Of a stretch of 64,000 bases of DNA, positions 61,709-64,000 are shown in pieces. The position numbers and the translations under genes are program-made. Position 1 is the first letter of the stretch. Each line of letters opens with the position of its first letter. The DNA is from Sordaria brevicollis (taxonomy: Eukaryota > Ascomycota > Sordariomycetes > Sordariales > Sordariaceae): the NCBI GenBank assembly GCA_033439795.1, contig JAUTDP010000017.1, positions 388,551 through 452,550 on the forward strand, in the 5' to 3' direction. The notes below the pieces were generated by a model. That model saw only the letters and a list, made by a program, of their open reading frames with translations. It was not told the DNA's origin and did no database searches.

Positions 61709-64000
<2,292 letters not shown>

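Overview
The window is a filamentous ascomycete chromosome segment, very probably Neurospora (N. crassa or a close relative). The evidence is: short introns with GTNNGT donors and CTAAC/CTGAC-like branch sites; strong NNC codon bias in the highly expressed genes; proteins with typical Sordariomycete sequence; and long AT-rich blocks where CpA/TpG are nearly absent but CpG is retained, the mark of repeat-induced point mutation (RIP). The convergent fkh/cdc48 pair at the right end agrees with my recollection of N. crassa gene order; I could not check that.

Layout. 1-2090: RIP-mutated AT-rich DNA with one unmutated pocket. 3296-13747: five genes: pfs-2 (mRNA 3'-end processing), an EndoG/NUC1-type mitochondrial nuclease (-), a ZRT3-like ZIP zinc transporter, a zinc alcohol dehydrogenase, and sen15 (tRNA splicing endonuclease, -). 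About 14275-29985: one continuous 15.7 kb RIP-mutated block with no intact gene. It is bordered on the left by a 72-bp tandem duplication and on the right by a 16-copy, 34-bp tandem array. 31233-64000: eight more genes: a DUF2985 membrane protein, an SLC35F6-like transporter, a Yippee-domain protein (-), a ferric reductase (-), a large uncharacterised protein (-), clu-1, a forkhead/FHA transcription factor, and cdc48 (-, its 5' end lies beyond the window).

The genes are independent eukaryotic housekeeping or transport loci, not an operon or a pathway cluster. I see no secondary-metabolite cluster, CRISPR array, intact transposon, rRNA or tRNA. The most unusual structures are the RIP block with tandem repeats at both borders, a decayed coding frame inside it (about 20890-22650), and a 215-bp MITE-like element with perfect 29-bp terminal inverted repeats at 48651-48865. 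I found no clear candidate for a wholly new biological system. Intron-containing genes are listed as one span, with exons given in the text.
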